From positions 124,001 to 188,000 of the forward strand of contig NZ_CP032229.1 of assembly GCF_004328625.1 (NCBI RefSeq): a DNA stretch of 64,000 bases, written 5' to 3'. This DNA comes from Streptomyces seoulensis. GTDB taxonomy: Bacteria; Actinomycetota; Actinomycetes; Streptomycetales; Streptomycetaceae. Position numbers and translations under genes: made by a program. The notes under the pieces were generated by a model. The model saw only the letters and a list, made by a program, of their open reading frames with translations, did not search any database and was not told the DNA's origin. Shown here piece by piece: positions 61,988 through 64,000 of the stretch (position 1 is its first letter; every line of letters begins with the position of its first letter).

Positions 61988-62842
61988 TCAGCCCAGTTCG
62001 AGCGTGGCGATGCCGAACACCCGCTCGGCGGCGTGCTCGCGGACGGGCCCGGTGTACATACGGGCGGTCTCGAAGGACGGGGTGAGGCCGGCCGCGAGGA
62101 CCATCTCGACGCCCGCCTCGTTCGGTTCGGGCACGTCGATGGCGATCTGCCGGCCGGCGTGGTCGGCGGTGAGCGCGGCGAACAGGGCGCGCGCGTCCTC
62201 GGGGGTGTCTGCGAAGAGGGGGCCGATGCGCAGGCAGTCCGCGCCGGGACGGATCACGCCGTAGCCGGTGAGGTGCTCGCCCTCGTGGCGTACGTAGGTG
62301 TGGTGGCCGGGGGCGGTGAGCCACTCGGCGAGGAAGCGGGGACGGTCGGCCGGGGTGCACGCACCGTCGTAGCGGGTGATGGCGTCGAGGTCGCCGGGCT
62401 GGGCGTGACGCACTCCGAGGGGCGGCTCGGCGGCCGGGGCGGGGCCGGTGTAGCGGGCGGTGCGGTGGGCGAGTTCGAAGCCGGAGCGACGGTAGTTGTC
62501 CTGCTGGTCCACGACGCCGTCCAGGCCGACGGTGCGCTCCTCGGCGTGGGCGAGCGCGGTCTTCCAGGTGGTGAGGCCGTAGCCGTGTCCGCGCAGGTCG
62601 GGGCGGACGAGGTAGCAGCCGAGAAAGGCGTAGTCCGTGCCGTAGTTGACGACGGAGATCGCGGAGACCGGCTCGCCGTCGATGCGGCCGAGGAAGAAGC
62701 CCTCGGGGTCCTGGGCGAAGAAGGCGGGGCCGTCGGAGAGTCCCGGATTCCAGCCTTCGGCCGCCGCCCAGCCGCTGATCACCGGCCAGTCGTCCAGGGT
62801 GGCCTGGGTGACGGTGAACTCCTGAGGGGCCGGTGACGTCAT
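61988..62842 (-). CDS. GNAT-family N-acetyltransferase, two-lobed
   Basis: A 284-residue protein with an N-terminal GNAT domain (YAFLGCYLVRPDLRGHGYGLTTWKTAL near residue 70-97, LDGVVDQQDNYRRSGFELAHRTARY) and a second C-terminal lobe (GYGVIRPGADCLRIGPLFADTPEDARALFAAL) of the kind described as Acetyltransf_18. ATG 62842 has CGGAGCG upstream. Substrate unknown. It lies 62 bases upstream of the previous GNAT gene on the same strand, possibly as an operon. Confidence 0.84.
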   Translation of the reverse strand: MTSPAPQEFTVTQATLDDWPVISGWAAAEGWNPGLSDGPAFFAQDPEGFFLGRIDGEPVSAISVVNYGTDYAFLGCYLVRPDLRGHGYGLTTWKTALAHAEERTVGLDGVVDQQDNYRRSGFELAHRTARYTGPAPAAEPPLGVRHAQPGDLDAITRYDGACTPADRPRFLAEWLTAPGHHTYVRHEGEHLTGYGVIRPGADCLRIGPLFADTPEDARALFAALTADHAGRQIAIDVPEPNEAGVEMVLAAGLTPSFETARMYTGPVREHAAERVFGIATLELG

Positions 62843-62964
62843 CGCTGCGCTCCGTTTCCGGGGGGGGCGGGGGGTCGCTCGCGCCGCATCCTTCCTGATC
62901 GGGCGGCCTCGCGTCACGCCGGGACCGCCCGGGTGCCGCCCGTACCGTGCCGAGGCACTACAAA

Positions 62965-62997
62965 GGCCCCACCGAGTGGTGCTGGGTCGGTGGGGCC
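62965..62997 (-). terminator. Terminator after the chaplin gene
   Basis: Perfect 10-bp stem (GGCCCCACCG at 62965-62974, complement at 62988-62997), followed on the minus strand by TTTG. It lies 17 bases past the chaplin stop. Confidence 0.75.
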
Positions 62998-63013
62998 GTG
63001 TGGTGGAGCGGGA

Positions 63014-63769
63014 TCAGACCCTGCTGCCCGGGCGGTTGCGCCGGTACAGGGCCGCGCCCGCCACCAGGAAGGCCGCGCTGCCGGCCAGCGCCGGGGCCGC
63101 GAAGTCCGCTCCGGTGTGCGCCAGGCTGGGCGGCGTCTCGTGGGTGGGCGGCACCACGGTCTTCGGCGGCGCCGGGGGCTGGTGCTTCGGCGGGGCCGGG
63201 GGCTGGTGCTTGGGCGGCGCCACCGGCGGCGGGGTCGGCGCCTCGGAGTGGTTCTCGCAGTTGTTGCCGAAGGCCGGGTTGAGGGCCCCGACGACGTCCA
63301 CGCTGTTGCCGCAGGCGTTCACCGGGATGTCGATCGGCAACTGGAGGCCGTTGCCGGAGAGCACGCCGGGCGAGCCCTGGGTGACGCTGTGCGCGGTGGC
63401 GCCGCCACCCCCCACGTTGCCGGCCCGGGTGCCGCCGGCCTTGCTGCCACCGGTACCGCTGCCCCCGGCCTTGCTGCCGGAGCCGCCGCCGCTCACCGCG
63501 CCGCCGTTGTCGGAGCCGGTGTTCGCGCAGGAGTTGCCGAAGGCCGGGTTGAGGAGTCCGACCACATCGACACTGTTGCCGCACACGTTCAGCGGGACGC
63601 TGACCGGGGCCTGGACTGTGTTGCCGGAGAGCACCCCGGGCGAGCCGACAGCGGCGCCGTCGGCGGTGGCACCACCAGCCGCGAAAGCGGCGGAGACGGG
63701 CATGGCCATGGCCATCGCACCGGAGGCGGCGGCGACGCCGATCACACCGTTTCGGGTAGCCCGTTTCAT
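63014..63769 (-). CDS. Long chaplin (ChpA/B/C-type) with LAxTG sortase anchor
   Basis: A 251-residue surface protein. A signal peptide of about 31 residues is followed by chaplin domain 1 (about residues 40-82, C63 and C81) and chaplin domain 2 (about 130-172, C153 and C171). Each has the GSPGVLSGN and NPAFGN(S/N)C signatures. A proline-rich stalk (PPKHQPPAPP repeated) leads to LAHTG at 216-220, a hydrophobic helix and a basic tail, so sortase should anchor it in the wall. Long chaplins coat aerial hyphae with short chaplins and rodlins, lowering surface tension. ATG 63769 is the start. Confidence 0.93.
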   Translation of the reverse strand: MKRATRNGVIGVAAASGAMAMAMPVSAAFAAGGATADGAAVGSPGVLSGNTVQAPVSVPLNVCGNSVDVVGLLNPAFGNSCANTGSDNGGAVSGGGSGSKAGGSGTGGSKAGGTRAGNVGGGGATAHSVTQGSPGVLSGNGLQLPIDIPVNACGNSVDVVGALNPAFGNNCENHSEAPTPPPVAPPKHQPPAPPKHQPPAPPKTVVPPTHETPPSLAHTGADFAAPALAGSAAFLVAGAALYRRNRPGSRV

Positions 63770-64000
63770 AGGTTCCCTGCCTTCCAGAAGTCGTAGCGGG
63801 CAGCCACCCGCACCACATAGAACGCGCACGGACCGTTCGGGTTATGGCCTGTGCGGCTTTCACCCGTTCGGGGGGCACGATCGTTCGAACCGCACGTCAA
63901 GCCGTTGTCGCGCCATCCACGCGGATAGGTGGACCGTTCACCCGGCCGGAGGAGGTGATCCCGCTCGCCCCGGACCGGAGGTGACGCCCGCACGGCCGGG
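63770..64000. other. Upstream region of the chaplin gene to window end
   Basis: A 231-base stretch without a credible gene; it should contain the chaplin promoter and 5' leader. AT content rises around 63830-63860. No regulator site was recognised. Confidence 0.5.

Overview
This window is a 64 kb piece of a Streptomyces-type actinomycete chromosome. Supporting signs are very high G+C with strong third-position bias, frequent GTG starts with GGAGG-type ribosome binding sites, a long chaplin with a sortase tail, several SigF/SigB-family sigma factors with RsbW-like ATP-binding partners, and many small TetR, LysR and VOC genes. No rRNA, tRNA, CRISPR array, prophage or complete insertion sequence was seen. 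Gene content looks mostly like ordinary, densely packed chromosome. The clearest mobile-type sequence is one 185-bp MITE-like inverted repeat at 33673-33857.

Layout. 1-9.9 kb: the end of a glycogen branching enzyme gene, a long-chain acyl-CoA ligase, an ATP-binding regulator, type II NADH dehydrogenase, an FUSC-type membrane protein, a GNAT enzyme, an anti-sigma/sigma operon, a candidate structured RNA with its own intrinsic terminator (9153-9294), and a cyclic-nucleotide-binding-fold protein. 9.9-21 kb: an MFS exporter, a divergent LysE/LysR pair, a TetR/saccharopine-dehydrogenase-like pair, a secreted M1 peptidase, a TetR-controlled FAD dehydrogenase with two tandem operators, an AlkB-type dioxygenase, an MBL hydrolase and a universal stress protein.

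21.4-24.9 kb: the most unusual locus, a tightly overlapping three-gene operon. It encodes a receiver domain fused to a thioredoxin-like segment and a thioredoxin-reductase-like flavoprotein that lacks the CxxC pair, then a CRP-fold histidine kinase, then a UBP-type zinc-finger protein. 24.9-30.3 kb: secreted hydrolases (SGNH, M4 metalloprotease, serine beta-lactamase/DD-peptidase type) and an AIM24 protein. 30.4-33.9 kb: a TPR protein and a polyprenyl synthase co-transcribed behind a double palindrome, a hypothetical helix-turn-helix protein, and the MITE, which supplies that gene's stop codon.

34-52.8 kb: housekeeping and accessory genes, including membrane proteins, an SDR/LysR pair, a DHA2 exporter/TetR pair with an evident operator, an aromatic-ring-type monooxygenase, RNase H, VOC proteins, a phosphotransferase, a second SigF-like sigma factor with a matching autoregulatory-type promoter, another ATP-binding regulator, two aldo/keto reductases, a mycothiol-type DinB protein, adenosine deaminase and an acyl-CoA-dehydrogenase-like protein. 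53-57.7 kb: a probable light-response module of SDR, photolyase, B12-binding MerR regulator (LitR/CarH type) and ECF sigma factor. 57.9-64 kb: a secreted GH2 exo-beta-D-glucosaminidase with an uncertain start, a GlsB-type stress membrane protein, two GNAT proteins and the long chaplin.

Functions are inferred from family motifs read in the translations. No database search was run.
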